A stretch of DNA of 64,000 nucleotides from Brienomyrus brachyistius (GCF_023856365.1 NC_064539.1:20897019-20961018), one strand, 5' to 3'. Shown: positions 1 through 12,210, counted from the stretch's first letter. Numbers and translations: made by a program. The notes: generated by a model not told the origin, from the letters alone.

Positions 1-1410
1 ACCACTCATTTGTTGTTGATGACACACTGGAGATTAACCACTCGTTTGCCCCTGCAGTTGGCACTGTCCGGCTGTTCATTGTTATTCTCCATTCTACCCA
101 GTGGGCCATCAGCTGTCAGCATGTTGGGTGCATCTCAACATCGAGACTGAGATACATTTTTCACTCTTGCATGCATTAAACAAGTGTGGCGACTGCTGTA
201 TGTTCCGGAGTCTCGCCGCTCCCAAGCGATGAATCAGGTCTAAGCATTTCTCTTTGTTTGACTGCAGTCTGACGTTGTGTGTGAATGTGAGTCGGGGGGG
301 GGGTCCACCATTAGTTTTTAAGATGATTCATATTGTAAACTTCAACAGATTAGCATTGTTCTAGCTACTGAAAAATAAGTGGGGTATAATGAGTTCTCCT
401 TCTGACACTAAATATATTTTGATATTCGACACCATTTGCTATATCATTTTAATACTTTCTTAAATGCTCAAACATGTAAACATTCCAAATCTGCTAAAGC
501 TGGAGAGCTTTGTCTGGTGCTGTTTATTCTATTGCAGCATTTTGAGTATTAGTGATTAATACTGAGAAAAAAGTCTAAAATTCCTAAGACAGGTTGCTCT
601 GAATAATGCAGCTTACTCCTTTTAAGTGAAGCCCACTTATTAAAATCATTTCAATGGGTTGTATAGTCGTGGTATTTTCATACCGCCACTATATACAGTA
701 TATTCTATAGGGTTAAATACTTACCTTTCTTATCCAGGATCCCTCTCATCTGTTTAGTGATATTCAATCGTCGCAGCATTAGGTGCAAGTCTAACTTTCT
801 CACCAAATGTATTGTGTTTGAGATCAAAGCAGCTTGTTTATCAGGATCTTTATCAGGATTTGCTACATTTAGCTACTTTTTCAGCTTGTCCCTGACAAAC
901 AAATATGAGAGCGCATGAAGCATTTGAAAAGCAATAACATTACATTCTGTCAGCTAAGGCGTGCAGTGCCTGATCAGAGTCCGCAATCTATTCCTTTCCC
1001 CATCTATAATCCATCCTCGCTGTTGCCAGGAGACAACGATCTCCAATTGTAGGTTTAGTCTAAATTATTGCTTCCGTTAAAACTGTCGTCAGAGCTGATA
1101 TACAGTACTGAATTTCAGACACTGCATCGGTAAACTTCTGGCATCAAAAGAGCCAAGGAAGCTGTTTATGTCATCATTTATGTTTATGCTTATGATATCA
1201 GTGTTTATGTCATCACTGCCGTTTGTGTGCAGTGAGCGTGGTGCTGAAAGACGAGCAGGAGAAGGTGGTAGAAGCTCTATGAAAATTATTAAACAGAGGA
1301 GAGATGCAGTTGCTGGGAGGAGGTGAATCCCGAACCACAACCCATCCCACCCATCCCCAGCTTTTCTGTGTCAGAGAGCTACTTTCCATCATCTCTATCA
1401 TCATTATGGT
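1..1410. other. No gene recognised
   Basis: I see no convincing coding exon, RNA gene or intact mobile element here. The stretch is AT-rich with short homopolymers, including a G run near 295, and a short block around 1168-1215 in which TTATGTCATCA-like words recur. Open frames on the minus strand near 1089-1404 have no recognisable domain and look like chance. Confidence 0.5.
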
Positions 1411-1660
1411 GGAGTGGTGGCCCTGAGGCTGGGGATCTGTGGCAGGAATCGGAAGGTCGCTGGTTCAAATCCTGTGAATACCAGGAGTGATCCTAAGAGT
1501 AATGCTGTTAACCAGCAATTACTTCATCCTGAGTATGACATTAATCTACATCCGCCCCTATGAGGTGGTCCCCCAACTTGCAGGGAAAATTTTGCAGTTG
1601 GTTGCAGGATTGGCACTCACATTGGCAAAAAAAACTCACATTAGTCAATTTGGACTAGTG
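1411..1660 (+). mobile_element. HE1/V-SINE-like tRNA-derived SINE remnant
   Basis: The head resembles a tRNA promoter: an A-box-like GTGGAGTGGTGG near 1410 and a clear B-box GGTTCAAATCC near 1464. It is followed by a body (CTGTTAACCAGCAATTAC) close to the CCTTAACCTGCAATTGC block common in fish SINEs of the HE1 type. It is diverged and has no target duplication that I can see, so it is probably an old copy. The family name is from memory and tentative. Confidence 0.5.
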
Positions 1661-1908
1661 TGGTGCTGAGGTATCAACTGTACTCATCCCTGATGTGGTT
1701 TGTCATGTGGTGGGTGTGGTAACATGATGTAATCAGTGTGCGCCCCTTACCTCTACAGTACCTCATGAAAATGGACCCGTGGCTGTCACTGGCCTTGCAT
1801 GAAGGACACCATGGACCCATCATGAGGTATGTGGCTCCTCAGGAACAAACACATATCTGTCATTATGACTGTACTGCATCAGCAGTAATATAAAATCTAC
1901 AGTATGTA

Positions 1909-1924
1909 TATATATATATATACA
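1909..1924. repeat. Short (TA)n microsatellite
   Basis: A short TA dinucleotide run, flanked on both sides by near-identical ACAGTATGTA words. Confidence 0.6.
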
Positions 1925-2422
1925 GTATGTATGTAAATGTATGTATGAAAATGACGTAACCCCTTCACCTTCGCATGGGTTAGGGGCAGAAGGTCCCCGC
2001 AAATGTAAAAGTTCATGGATCTGACATAAATTCACATTTAATTCTGTATTCATATATGCAATATAATTCATCCTAAACAATACAAATTTGCATTTAGACA
2101 CATACGCTTCCTCTTTTATGACTGCAGCAGTTTTGGGCCGCTGGAGTGTGGAAGCCGAGAAACCTCCTCGAACTGTTCATCATCCTATGCTGTCCTCTCT
2201 GTAGACCCAGATGGCTGGAATATTCAAAAGCCAGAGGACAAGTGATCGACCAATTTTTACTCCACTGAATTTTTCAGTAGTTGAGCGTTAAATCCAAAAG
2301 TCAGTTGTTTATCCATATTTTCTCAGTGCTAAGCAGCCATGAAAACTGTAACACATTAGTGTAACACAACAAAAGTGAAGAAGTCTTTTATTTTTTCGAT
2401 TAATTCATTTCAAGTCCTAGAG

Positions 2423-2781
2423 GGGGGCGGCATGGTGGTGCTGTGGTTAGCACTGTTGCCTCACACCTCTGGGACCCGGGTTCGAGTCTCCGCCTGGGTC
2501 ACATGTGTGCGGAGTTTGCATGTTCTCCCCATGTCGTCGTGGGGTTTCCTCCGGGTACTCCGGTTTCCCCCCACAGTCCAAAAACATGCTGAGGCTAATT
2601 GGACTTGCTAAATTGCCCGTAGGAATGCATGTGAGAGTGAATGGTGTGTGAATGTGCCCTGCGATGGGCTGGCCCCCCATCCTGGGCTGTTCCCTGCCTT
2701 GTGCCCATTGCTTCCGGGATAGGCTCCGAACCCCCCGCGACCCAATAGGATAAGCGGTTTGGAAAATGGATGGATGGATGG
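2423..2781 (+). mobile_element. Full-length tRNA-derived SINE (family A), with 11-bp TSD
   Basis: The copy starts GGGGCGGCATGGTGGTG, has an A-box-like TGGTTAGCA and a B-box GGTTCGAGTC, then a tRNA-unrelated body, and ends GGATAAGCGG...ATGGATGGATGG. The 11-bp word AAGTCCTAGAG occurs just before (2412-2422) and just after (2782-2792), a target-site duplication typical of LINE-driven retrotransposition. Other copies in the window are at 8271, 45799, 51902 and 63275. The tetranucleotide GGAT tail is the family's 3' end in place of poly(A). It carries no protein; open frames across it are incidental. Confidence 0.9.
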
Positions 2782-2792
2782 AAGTCCTAGAG

Positions 2793-3055
2793 GCTGAGAG
2801 GCTAGTTTAACATTCCCATGGCTGGAGATTGAAAACCGGACTCTACTCTGTTTGTGAACTTATGTTCTCCATGTGTTGTGAGGGTCTTCTACTACAGTCC
2901 AAGGACTAAAACAAACCGGCATCCATTGTGTGTGTGTGCTCTACAGCAAACGTCCGTCCGTTGCAGATTGTTTCCCTGCTTGTGTGTCACACTGCCAGGG
3001 ATAGGCTGCTTGAACCCCAGCCCTGACTAGGATAAGTGTCTGGGAGATGGATAGA
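2793..3055 (+). mobile_element. Old, diverged SINE remnant related to family A
   Basis: The order of blocks parallels the young SINE next door: a head ending near CCGGACTCTACTC, then GTTCTCCATGTG, an ACTACAGTCCAAGGAC block, CCAGGGATAGGCTGC and a tail ACTAGGATAAGTGTCTGGGAGATGGATAG. Divergence is much greater than among young copies. The young SINE at 2423 sits against its 5' end. Confidence 0.6.
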
Positions 3056-5343
3056 TTTTATGGCCTGATTATACTGAGAATATAGGTAGATTCAGTGCCT
3101 CTAGCTTCTTGTTTGTAGCTTGTAGTGAGAAACAAACGCAAATCAAGTATTCCTTCTCTTTCTGTTATTCCCTTTAATATCTGTAGGCAATGATTAGATT
3201 TTTTGCTTATCAGAATGTATGTTTATTTAAGCAAATATGAAAGGCATTTATGATTTATGTGAATAACATCCACGCAGAGCAGATAAATTGCTATGATTGA
3301 GACATATACCTTTAGAAGGAGATTTGTGCGCTCATCTCCCAGCGAAGTTCATAAGGTAAAACTAAAACAACGGATGAAGTAAGAGCGGAGTCTTCCCTCG
3401 GCAAAGCAGTGAAACAGCTGAATGATGCAGCATTTCAGGATGCAATTCCAGACTTTAAAGCATCACACATCAATGCATCGCGAATGAGGCCTGGCCCAGC
3501 TCTGGCAGACAAGGGCTGTTCATCAATATGCATACTTGACTATTCCTGTGTTCTCGCATACCCATTTGACGTCATCTTCCATTGTCAAAGTACAGTTCCA
3601 ATACTCAAGAACAGAAGTACAGAGGAGGGAAAAAAATCCCTGCATGTCATTCTTGCCCAGCCTCAAATATCAAGGACACATCGGTTGCAGCCTCACCAAC
3701 TAGAAGAATCCCATGATTCATTATGTTCTAAGTTTGGTCTTGGGAGGCGAGTCAGCAAGAGTGCTCTTGCCAAGACTTCAAGTACATTTTTTGCATTTTT
3801 GATATTGATATACACACAAGGACTTGTTTATAACTTCAGTGAATGACAGTTACATGCTGCAAATCACACAATCCCCCAGAGATCTTAGGTCAGACCTTGG
3901 TTTCATATCAACTTCACGGGGATCTGATGAACTCCCATATCGGAACTCAAGGCTGGATTCTGCTGGCCAGCAGGCTCTTGCCAAAAGCATTCGCTACAAG
4001 CACTTCTGTGGGCATTTATCCCACACGCTGTTCCAGCCACTCCTGTATAAAGTTGAATGGGTGTGAGAAATATCTTAGTACATTCAATCTAAACAACACA
4101 CATACAAACCAGCATGTCATACAAAACCAAAATGTGAAGCAATTCTGCCGATAAGTGGAAGTAATATGTGAATGATGTGAATGGCGGACACCGGCAAAGA
4201 ATGAAGGACTGAGGAAGAAGTCCAACACAACAGACAAACTTACAGCCCCAAACATTCACAGAGTCCAAATGAGGAATGGTAGAATCTTCTAGAAATAAGA
4301 ATAGAAGTCTTTATAGGCATGTAACAGTCCTGTAGTATCTTGAAGGCACAGTACAGTACATACACTACACAGTATTACCCAAATACAACAAACAAGGAAT
4401 GATTGGCACACATAACAATCTGAGGCACAGATGGGACCTCACTGAGTGCCCCACGTGAAGCGCATCCATCTTGGGTGAGGTCACACACTCCAAACCTCCT
4501 ATCTATAACAGGACCCACATAGTTCAGCATGCTGTTTGTACCATTTTTTCCATATTTAAATGTATTTATTCTGTATGGCTGGGAGTACAAATGAAGAGCA
4601 ACAGCAGCTCAGAGAGGCTGGTGTTCAAAAAGGGGTTTTACAGTTCAGACAAAGGGGATGGTACAGTGAGACCGCAATGAAGGCCAGGGATCAGGGTTGC
4701 AGTCCAGGTCTGGGGCTTTTAGTCAAGCCCAGCCTCATCTGAAAGGGGTGAGACAGAGAAATCAGTGTTTAGGGTGGGGCTCAAGGGCATTTGGGGGTCA
4801 CTGCCTCCAGCAGCACTCCTCTCCTTCCGAGGACCCTGTCCTTTATGCTGGACATCCTCCTTCTGTCATCTTTTCCAGTCAGTGTTTCCCAGTCATGGCT
4901 GCTTGGGGGCTGAGCTGTTCACCTCCTGAGTGCCACAACTGCTGCAAGGCCACCTGTCACGCGGCCGGAGCAGCAAATGAGCAGGAGGAACAGGGATAAT
5001 CCATCAGGAACAGGGATAATCCATCAGGAACAGGGAACCCCAGAAATATCTCTCCATCACATGATGGGTGAATCTGCTGATGAAAAATGATTTCACTACA
5101 TGACAGCAAGGGACAATTTCTTGACAAACCTTTAACTCCTTAAATCATTAAACTTGCTATTATAATAGTACTGCAGTGTTTAAAGCACACAAACCCTAAT
5201 CACTCCCTATTCAGATACTCAGATGTGAACTTCTTTGTTCTGAAGTGTTAACAGATGTAGCCATTAAACTGAATTGTATGTATTCCTGTCAATATATATC
5301 TTATGCTAATCATTAATACAGTTCTAATACTTTTGACCTAATC
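3056..5343. other. No gene recognised; one short tandem repeat
   Basis: No exon or known transposon is supported. A plus-strand frame of 145 codons at 3409-3846 starts at GTG, shows no domain and is probably chance. At about 4986-5036 a 20-bp unit, AGGAACAGGGATAATCCATC, is repeated 2.6 times. Confidence 0.5.
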
Positions 5344-5345
5344 TA

Positions 5346-6514
5346 TACTGAACAAAAATATAAACGCAACACTCTTGTTTCTGCTCCCATTTTTCATGAG
5401 ATGGACTTAAAGACCTACAATTCATTCCAGATACACAATATTACCATTTCTCTCAAACATTTCTCACAAATCAGTCTAAATGTGTGATAGTGAGCACTTC
5501 TGCTTTGCTGAGATAATCCATCCCACCTCACAGGTGTGCCACATCAAGATGCTGATCTGACATCATGGGTAGTGCACAGGTGTACCTTATACTGCCCACA
5601 ATAAAAGGCCACCCTGGAATGTGCAGTTTTTTGCTTTATTGGGGGTCTGGGGACTCAGAACCGGTCAGTATCTGGTGTGACCACCATTTGCCTCATGCAA
5701 TGCAACACATCTTCTTCGCATAGAGTTTATCAGATTGTCAATTGTGGCCTGTGGAATGTTGGTCCACTCCTCTTCAATGGCTGTGCGAAGTTGTTGGATA
5801 TTAGTGGGAACTGGTACACGCTGTCGTATACGCCGGTCAAGCACATCCCAAACATGCTCAACGGGTGACATGTCCGGTGAGTATGCTGGCCATGCAAGAA
5901 CTGGGACATTTTCAGCTTCCAAGAACTGTGTACAGATCCTTGCAACATGGGGCCGTGCATTATCTGTCTGAGTGGCTGGTCTCAGACGATCTTGGAGGTG
6001 AACCTGCTGGATGTGAAGGTCCTGGGCTGGTGTGGTTACACGTGGTCTGCGGTTGTGAGGCCGGTTGGATGTACTGCCATATTCTCTGAAACGCCTTTGG
6101 AGACGGCTTATGGTTGAGAAATGAACATTCAATGCACGAGCAACAGATCTGGTTGACATTCCTGCTGTCAGCATGCCAATTGCACGCTCCCTCAATGCTT
6201 GTGGCATCTGTGGCATTTTGCTGTGAGACAAAACTGCACATTCCAGGGTGGCCTTTTATTGTGGGCAGTATAAGGTACACCTGTGCACTACCCATGATGT
6301 CAGATCAGCATCTTGATGTGGCACACCTGTGAGGTGGGATGGATTATCTCAGCAAAGCAGAAGTGCTCACTATCACACATTTAGACTGATTTGTGAGAAA
6401 TGTTTGAGAGAAATGGTAATATTGTGTATCTGGAATGAATTGTAGATCTTTAAGTCCATCTCATGAAAAATGGGAGCAAAAACAAAAGTGTTGCGTTTAT
6501 ATTTTTGTTCAGTG
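5346..6514 (-). mobile_element. Internally deleted Tc1/mariner transposon
   Basis: The element is bounded by long inverted repeats of roughly 280 bp (5346-5628 and 6232-6514), whose outer ends read ACTGAACAAAAATATAAACG. It is flanked by TA dinucleotides at 5344-5345 and 6515-6516, the Tc1/mariner target duplication. The arms match almost perfectly over their length, so the copy is fairly recent. At 1169 bp it is shorter than an autonomous element of this type (about 1.6 kb), because the middle of the transposase gene is missing. Inverted repeats this long place it in the IR/DR-like fish Tc1 group. Confidence 0.92.
5665..6216 (-). pseudogene. Tc1-like transposase with in-frame central deletion
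   Basis: The minus-strand frame runs without stops from an ATG at 6216 (183 codons; the open frame extends 5 codons upstream to a TTG). The N-terminal part is the paired-like helix-turn-helix DNA-binding region (LRERAIGMLTAGMSTRSVAR). The sequence then jumps at about LRPATQT into DNARPH, the motif holding the second catalytic aspartate. Exactly 34 residues later comes the glutamate in SPVEHVWD, giving the D34E spacing of the family. The first catalytic aspartate and the linker around it, roughly 150 residues, are gone, so the product cannot cut DNA. It keeps the DNA-binding half and could in principle bind the inverted repeats; that is inference. Confidence 0.85.
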
Positions 6515-6639
6515 TAGGTTTATAGAAACTAAGCGATGCATAATGCAAATTCGAGGTTTATTCAAAGTTTATTGATGAACATATTTTATAATTATTGACC
6601 AGCTATTGACCAGGAAGGTAATACTGTATGTATACTGTA

Positions 6640-7215
6640 TACTGTACAAGAGTCTTAGGCACTAAAAAAAAAATGTGTTGAATATCTCGTGTAATTTATT
6701 TAATAATATACTGAAAATTAAAAATATTTACCCATCGTAAAGTCGAAATATCGTAACACGGAATATCGTAACCCAGGGAGCGTCTGTATTTATTGAATTT
6801 CACCATCAACTCAATTATTTAATTTCATTTCTTTAAAAGTGAATGAGGTGTTGATTAGCCAAACATGATATGCTAGCAAGTAAGTAAAAAAATGCATCTA
6901 TACATTGGATGGTTGCTGCAAACACTGGGGACGACTTCACGAGACGTTCCGAAATGGCTATGCTGACAGACGTCAGAGGTTTTTAAACATCATTTTCTCT
7001 GACATCGACTTCTCTTGCACAGTACGCCTACATGCGCTCAGCAGCAGGTTGCGTCCAGGTTCAAAATTTCTAAGACAGCGGCATACAGCAAAATTAGTTC
7101 ATATCAGGCTCCTAGAAGCAGGACTGAAGTCCAATAAAGCGAGGAAGAAGCGCTTCATTAATGAGAAACATCATGTAGGTGGACTGGCGTGTCCAGAATT
7201 TTGACTGGTACTGTG
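6640..7215. mobile_element. Decayed DNA-transposon fragments
   Basis: Three pieces are seen. GTACAAGAGTCTTAGGCAC at about 6646 resembles the outer end of a fish Tc1 family. CGTAACCCAGGGAGCGTCTGTA near 6765-6786 resembles the end of a Tigger-like element (compare the MITE at 63528). About 7085-7170 encodes RLLEAGLKSNKARKKRFINEKH, which looks like the middle of a Tc1 transposase, and it ends in CCAGAATTTTGACTGGTACTG near 7194-7214, the terminus of another common Tc1 family. These appear to be nested scraps, not one element. Confidence 0.5.
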
Positions 7216-7983
7216 TATAATGAATCACTGTCCTTATTTAAGGAATTTTGGTCTCCACACATCCTGGGTGGCACTGAGGAATGTGTCCTGTGCGTAATGT
7301 ATGTTAATGTATGGAGAGCACAACTTCTCCAGCAAGCAACATAGAGCTGCTGCCTGCCACATCTGCCCAGGCAACACTGCGCGTTCACAGTGCTACGATT
7401 TGTCTTACCCTGTAACAGGATGCAGTGAGTATGCTGGTTGTCACATACACATGTACAAATGCACTACAGAACCAACTGATTAGAATTGCAGCAGGTATCT
7501 GGCTTAAGGGGATGTACTGGGATTGTCCCGTGTGAATAATAACCTAAACCCCAGATTCTTACTGGCTGCTTTTGTGTGCATGGGATCTGTTGTATGTTAT
7601 TCTCATCTTACCGATAACGAAAACTGGTTAACTGCCACTGCAGAGTGCACGTTATACATGCATCACACTTCTACATCTACCAGGTTAAACATGCTTGGAA
7701 TGATAATAGCCTTGCTACACATTTTCTGCACAATTCCGTGACAACAAAGCACAAAAATATCATCAGCATTATCAGTTGGTGATAGAGCATCTGAATCTGC
7801 TGGTTTTCTCATGGGACATGGCGAGTGAGAAGCACTGGGTTTTTATCGCTGCATAGGTGAGGATGACCTTCAGCCAGGGACTGTTCACAGGCCTGTCGCA
7901 AACAGTGTGTGGAACTTGAAAATCGGTACAAAATGAGCCGGAACATTCCCAAAGTACACAACTGACTGCTGATAAAAGAGGCT
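7216..7983. other. No gene recognised
   Basis: No domain, RNA gene or repeat structure could be supported here. Short open frames on the plus strand (7301-7483, 7523-7741) have no recognisable features. Confidence 0.5.
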
Positions 7984-8224
7984 AAACTGATCTATCTGGC
8001 TCATGGGAGTTGTACTTAGACAAAAATATTCTGAGGGCAGAATGAAAAATGATTGGTTCACAGAGATAACAAATCAGATGGTGGAGGAAATGGGTCCAAG
8101 CAAATAGATGAGGCAGGACCATCCAACCAGATATGAATCTACAATCTGATTGGTTATCTCTCTGAACCAATCCTTTTTCATTCTGCCCAGTGAAGTGAAA
8201 CTCCCACAAGCGTCTATCTGTGTC
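7984..8224. mobile_element. Foldback MITE-like inverted repeat
   Basis: Two 44-bp arms, 8035-8078 (starting GGGCAGAATGAAAAA) and 8145-8188 (ending TTTTTCATTCTGCCC), are inverted copies with about four mismatches, separated by a 66-bp loop. Weaker pairing continues outward (GGGAGTT on one side, AACTCCC on the other), suggesting an element of about 240 bp. No transposase is present. I could not fix a target duplication, so the superfamily is unknown. Confidence 0.7.
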
Positions 8225-8270
8225 CATCATGTGTCCATATATAGAAATTTATGCTATGATATTAGGACCA

Positions 8271-8633
8271 GGGGGCGGCATGGTGGTGCAGTGGTTAGCA
8301 CTGTTGCCTCACACCTCTGGGACCCGGGTTTGAGTCTCCGCCTGGGTCACATGTGTGTGGAGTTTGCATGTTCTCCCCATGTCGTCGTGGGGTTTCCTCC
8401 GGGTACTCCGGTTTCCCCCCACAATCCAAAAACATGCTGAGGCTAATTGGACTTGCTAAATTGCCCGTAGGAATGCATGTGAGAGTGCATGGTGTGTGTG
8501 AGTGTGCCCTGCGATGGGCTGCCCCCCCATCCTGGGTTGTTCCCTGCCTTGTGCCCATTGCTTCCGGGATAGGCTCCGGACCCCCCGCGACCCAGTAGGA
8601 TAAGCGGTTTGGAAAATGGATGGATGGATGGAT
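8271..8633 (+). mobile_element. Full-length tRNA-derived SINE (family A)
   Basis: Nearly identical to the copy at 2423 from its GGGGGCGGCATGGTGGTGC head, through the B-box GGTTTGAGTC (one change from GGTTCGAGTC), to the GGATAAGCGG tail and (GGAT)n end. A target duplication is unclear: GATATTA lies before and GATATTTA after. The near-identity of copies argues for recent activity of the family. Confidence 0.88.
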
Positions 8634-9039
8634 ATTTACAAATATGCTCATTCCTATAGATTGTTTTATTCAAAATGCCTTACAAATTGCACCCTTTGCA
8701 CATCAGTACAGAATAGGCACCACTTCGGTCACAGAAACACACATGTGCACGTTTGTATTCTGAGCCCATCTGGAAGGTTCCATTTAGGGCTGCACACTGA
8801 GCACGGCGTGACATTTGACAAAGTGGTATTTTTGCAAATCTATAAGTGAAGGGAGGTGTTTAGTATCATCATTTTCCCAAAGTGCAGGCGGGACTGAGAA
8901 ATTTACATTTTCTGACAGCTTGTACTGTAAGTCGTCAAGGTTATTGTCCATGTGTATGTGTGTGCATGCCTTTGTGTCTGTCCCTGTGTTTGCATGTGTG
9001 TGTGGAGCGGGGGGGGGGTGTATTCCCACCATATAACAT

Positions 9040-9275
9040 ATTCAGAAGGCCGGAAACTTGCTGATTATCATGGGAGCCTCATACCTTTAGGTTGTGGATT
9101 CAGTTCCTGTCCTGGTGTCCTGTGTATAGAGTTACATGTTCCACTCTGCTTCCCTTTGAAAGATCTGTGACCTAGTTGGATTCATGCTTCTAAACTGCCT
9201 TGTGAAGGACTGTCATCTGGTCCAGGGTATCACCTGCCTGCCACCCATGGTTACTGGAATTAGCTTTGGGCTCAT
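9040..9275 (+). mobile_element. Old SINE remnant
   Basis: Blocks such as GGTTGTGGATTCAGTTCCTGTCC (B-box region), GTATAGAGTTACATGTTC, GACCTAGTTGGATTCATG and GGTTACTGGAATTAGC occur in the same order as in family A SINEs but are strongly diverged. Confidence 0.45.
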
Positions 9276-9818
9276 GTTCTGAATGTAGTTTAACTTGAGC
9301 ATCAGGTTACGACTGAATTTAGCATTTGACGCACCTTTACTGGCATAAAATAACTGCAACAAAACTTGCCAACGGATGAGTAGACGGTAACACTTACGTA
9401 TGACTAAAGAATAAACAGATGAGAATAAAATATCATTATATTACACCCACTTCCCAGAACTACTTATCTCGGTCTGGGCTGCTGTGGTGCAGGAGGCTCA
9501 GGGGAGTATACGGCAGTCCACTGCAGGGCCTCACACGCTGGGGTGTCGTTAGGGGCCCCTGGAAACGTCCTGGCTGTCTCCCCTCTTTATGGAGCCCCTG
9601 CTCAAACACTACGGGCAATTTAAAGACGATCAGCATCTCTTTGGGCCAATGAAGGAGCTTCTATAGCAACACAGGAAGAATCCGCAAAGGCCGCACAGAT
9701 CTGGAGTGAGATTTAACCCAGAGCTAAAACCAGTATAGCATGTGGTTACAGGATGTCTCTCATCACGGCAAAAAGCTACCATTAAAAATAAGACAGAAAT
9801 CACAAATGCATTCATATC

Positions 9819-10098
9819 TGTCATGCCCGGTTCGTACGATCCTCGTGTGCCACGCCCCCTGATTATCCACGTGTGCCTCCCTAATCATGCCCAGCTGTGT
9901 CCTGTTGTTTCGTCCTGTCTTTGTTCTATATCAGTCCACGTCTTGGCCCCGTTAGTGATGTTAGAGCTGTTGTTCTGTCCTGCCCGTAGCCATCTTCCCC
10001 TTATTAAATCCCCGTTTTCCCGACTTTTCGGCTACCTGTTTCGTTCTTCGCTGCCTCCAACCCGCCAGCCTGCTCCTCCTCACCCGCAAAACCTGACA
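9819..10098 (+). mobile_element. Solo LTR with 5-bp TSD ATATC
   Basis: A 280-bp segment begins TGTCATGCCCGG and ends AAACCTGACA, the TG...CA ends of a long terminal repeat. ATATC occurs on both sides (9814-9818 and 10099-10103), matching the 5-bp target duplication of Ty3/Gypsy elements. It contains CTATATCAG, a possible TATA region, and ATTAAA near 9990, a possible poly(A) signal. No internal region adjoins it, so it is a solo LTR left by recombination between two LTRs. Confidence 0.85.
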
Positions 10099-10103
10099 AT
10101 ATC

Positions 10104-12206
10104 AATGTCAGGATATTGAAATTATATTCAGCATGACTACTGTATTGCTCTCCCTTATTCCCACATAGTTTCTCAGTGATTAGGATTGGAGGTGTCGACC
10201 CTGATCAAGCTACCCATAGGCCATTGTTCATCTTCTATCTTCTTCTGCCCCATGTCATCTATCTTGCATCCCACATTAATGCTTAATAGCAGCACAAAGC
10301 CTTTCCTGACCAGACTGGAAATGGAAAGGACTGTGAAGTTAGTGACCTCTGTCAATGACACTGAGGTGCCCTTGTGTTAACAGCCTGTCTAGTGGGGTGG
10401 TGCTGACCATGAAAAACAGCTCTGGAATTTTACTGAGCACCAATAAAAATGTTTGTGAAAAAAGATATTGTTCAAGGTAGAAAATCTGAAATATCACCCC
10501 GCTGCCGTCCCGATGGACCACTGCTCACACTGAGTCGGCGGCATTAAATTTGTTCTGCTCTTGTCGGCACTTGAATTGTGAACGTTATTGTCAGAGTGAC
10601 AAGTGGAAAATGTTGAGTAATTAAATTACTGTTAGCCTTTCGCAAGTCTGCGCCATAATTATGCCTGTCCTCATTGCTGCTTCATGGTAAAAGAATCAGT
10701 TGGACTAGCTGGTATGTTCTCTACCTCACATGACGCAGATAGTGTGACGCGTATTAAAATTTTTCGAGAATGGCTCATACAGGCGGTGTCAGGTGACACG
10801 GAACTCCCTAGACTTGATGCTGAGACAAACACTAACACTCAAATGTTTTTGCCCACACAGAGATTTTCTACATTTACATGTTACTCAACATTTACTAGAA
10901 ATATACTCAGTATTCTTTGCTAACAAATAAGTTTACAGTACATTCACCATTTGAGTACCTCTATTAGCAAGAAAATGTCATATCTTTGATTCATTGACGT
11001 AACTTCCTCTAGCAGTTATAATAGCAGAGAAAATTCAAGACAATCTTTTTACAAGGGAAACTGAATACTGTGTTATTTCATGGGATGAAATTCTTAACTA
11101 GTGCATATAAAGCCTAGAATTTGACTCTGCCATCACCACACAACCAGTTAATAGGATGTCAGACATGCACTGTTGCATGCCCTTTCCATGTTATAATAGA
11201 AACACATTTTATTTAACTTATATTTTCAGTCATAGAATGAAACTTTCCTATGCTTATTAAGGAGAGAAAAATCTGCATTTCATGAAATAAATGGATAAGT
11301 GATAAAAAAAAACCTGTGGTATGTAAAAACCTTTGACTTGTAGTGTACAGCAAAGTGTATATTCACCAGTTCCCCTGAAAAACACATCTTGTGATTGTGG
11401 AAGGACAACAGCAGACCTAGAACCAACCTGCATCCAAACTCCAAATACATATCATGGATTGAACCAACACTGAGCTTCGAATCAGCACAGCTTACTGAGC
11501 AAGAGCATTATAAAGCAAATACACACTGTATGTCCCTCATTGAGGGAGCCAGTCAGTCTCTTCATGTGACCCTGGAAATGACATCACCATCGAGTTGCAA
11601 GGTATCCTGCTATACATTCCCATATAAATACCCAAAACCCAGAGCATTCCCAAAGCCCTGGGGAGCCCAACCTTTTTTAACTCAAGATCTAATTTTCAAT
11701 GGCCAGTGTGCCGAGATCTACCAGTTCAAACAGGGAGCCATAGCTGTTACTCTATTACTCTTTTTTTTACTCTAGCTATTGCCTTTCGACATAGTTAACA
11801 TGCACACAGCAAATCCAGACAAATCCAGGTAATTCTCCAAATTGAAAAAGTGTAAGTAAATGTATTTCTCTACCTTAGTGGGACCGCTGGCACTGGGAAG
11901 ATGCAGCTGGGTAAACACTGACTGCTGGGCAGCTAACTGACTTTTGAGTTCTCGCACTTTTCGGCTGCGTATGGCCGCTATAGCAGGGATCTCTGTTATG
12001 TTCACAAACATGTACAGCTAGGGTTGGAATCAAACCCTTTACTGACACACCAGATAACTTTTCCCATGTAGGGTATTTATTGCCTCACTTTCTGTTTTTA
12101 AGAGGGAACTTGTTTTGTAACCTTTTGATCACAAGTGCAATTTTTAACCACTATATTATCTAATAGCTACAGTCTTTGATCCTCTTAGTCCAGCTGTTCT
12201 GACCTT
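10104..12206. other. No gene recognised
   Basis: AT-rich sequence without a supported gene. A 126-codon plus-strand frame at 11395-11775 does not start at ATG and shows no domain. No repeat boundary was found. Confidence 0.45.
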
Positions 12207-12210
12207 CTAT

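Noticed and set aside
2423..2500. tRNA gene-like A and B boxes
   Set aside because: They belong to the head of a SINE, followed by a tRNA-unrelated body and flanked by a target duplication.
3409..3846. A 145-codon plus-strand frame
   Set aside because: It begins at GTG, has no recognisable domain and no exon context.
4986..5036. Resemblance of AACAGGGATAAT to a homing endonuclease site
   Set aside because: The match is partial and is part of a simple 20-bp tandem repeat.
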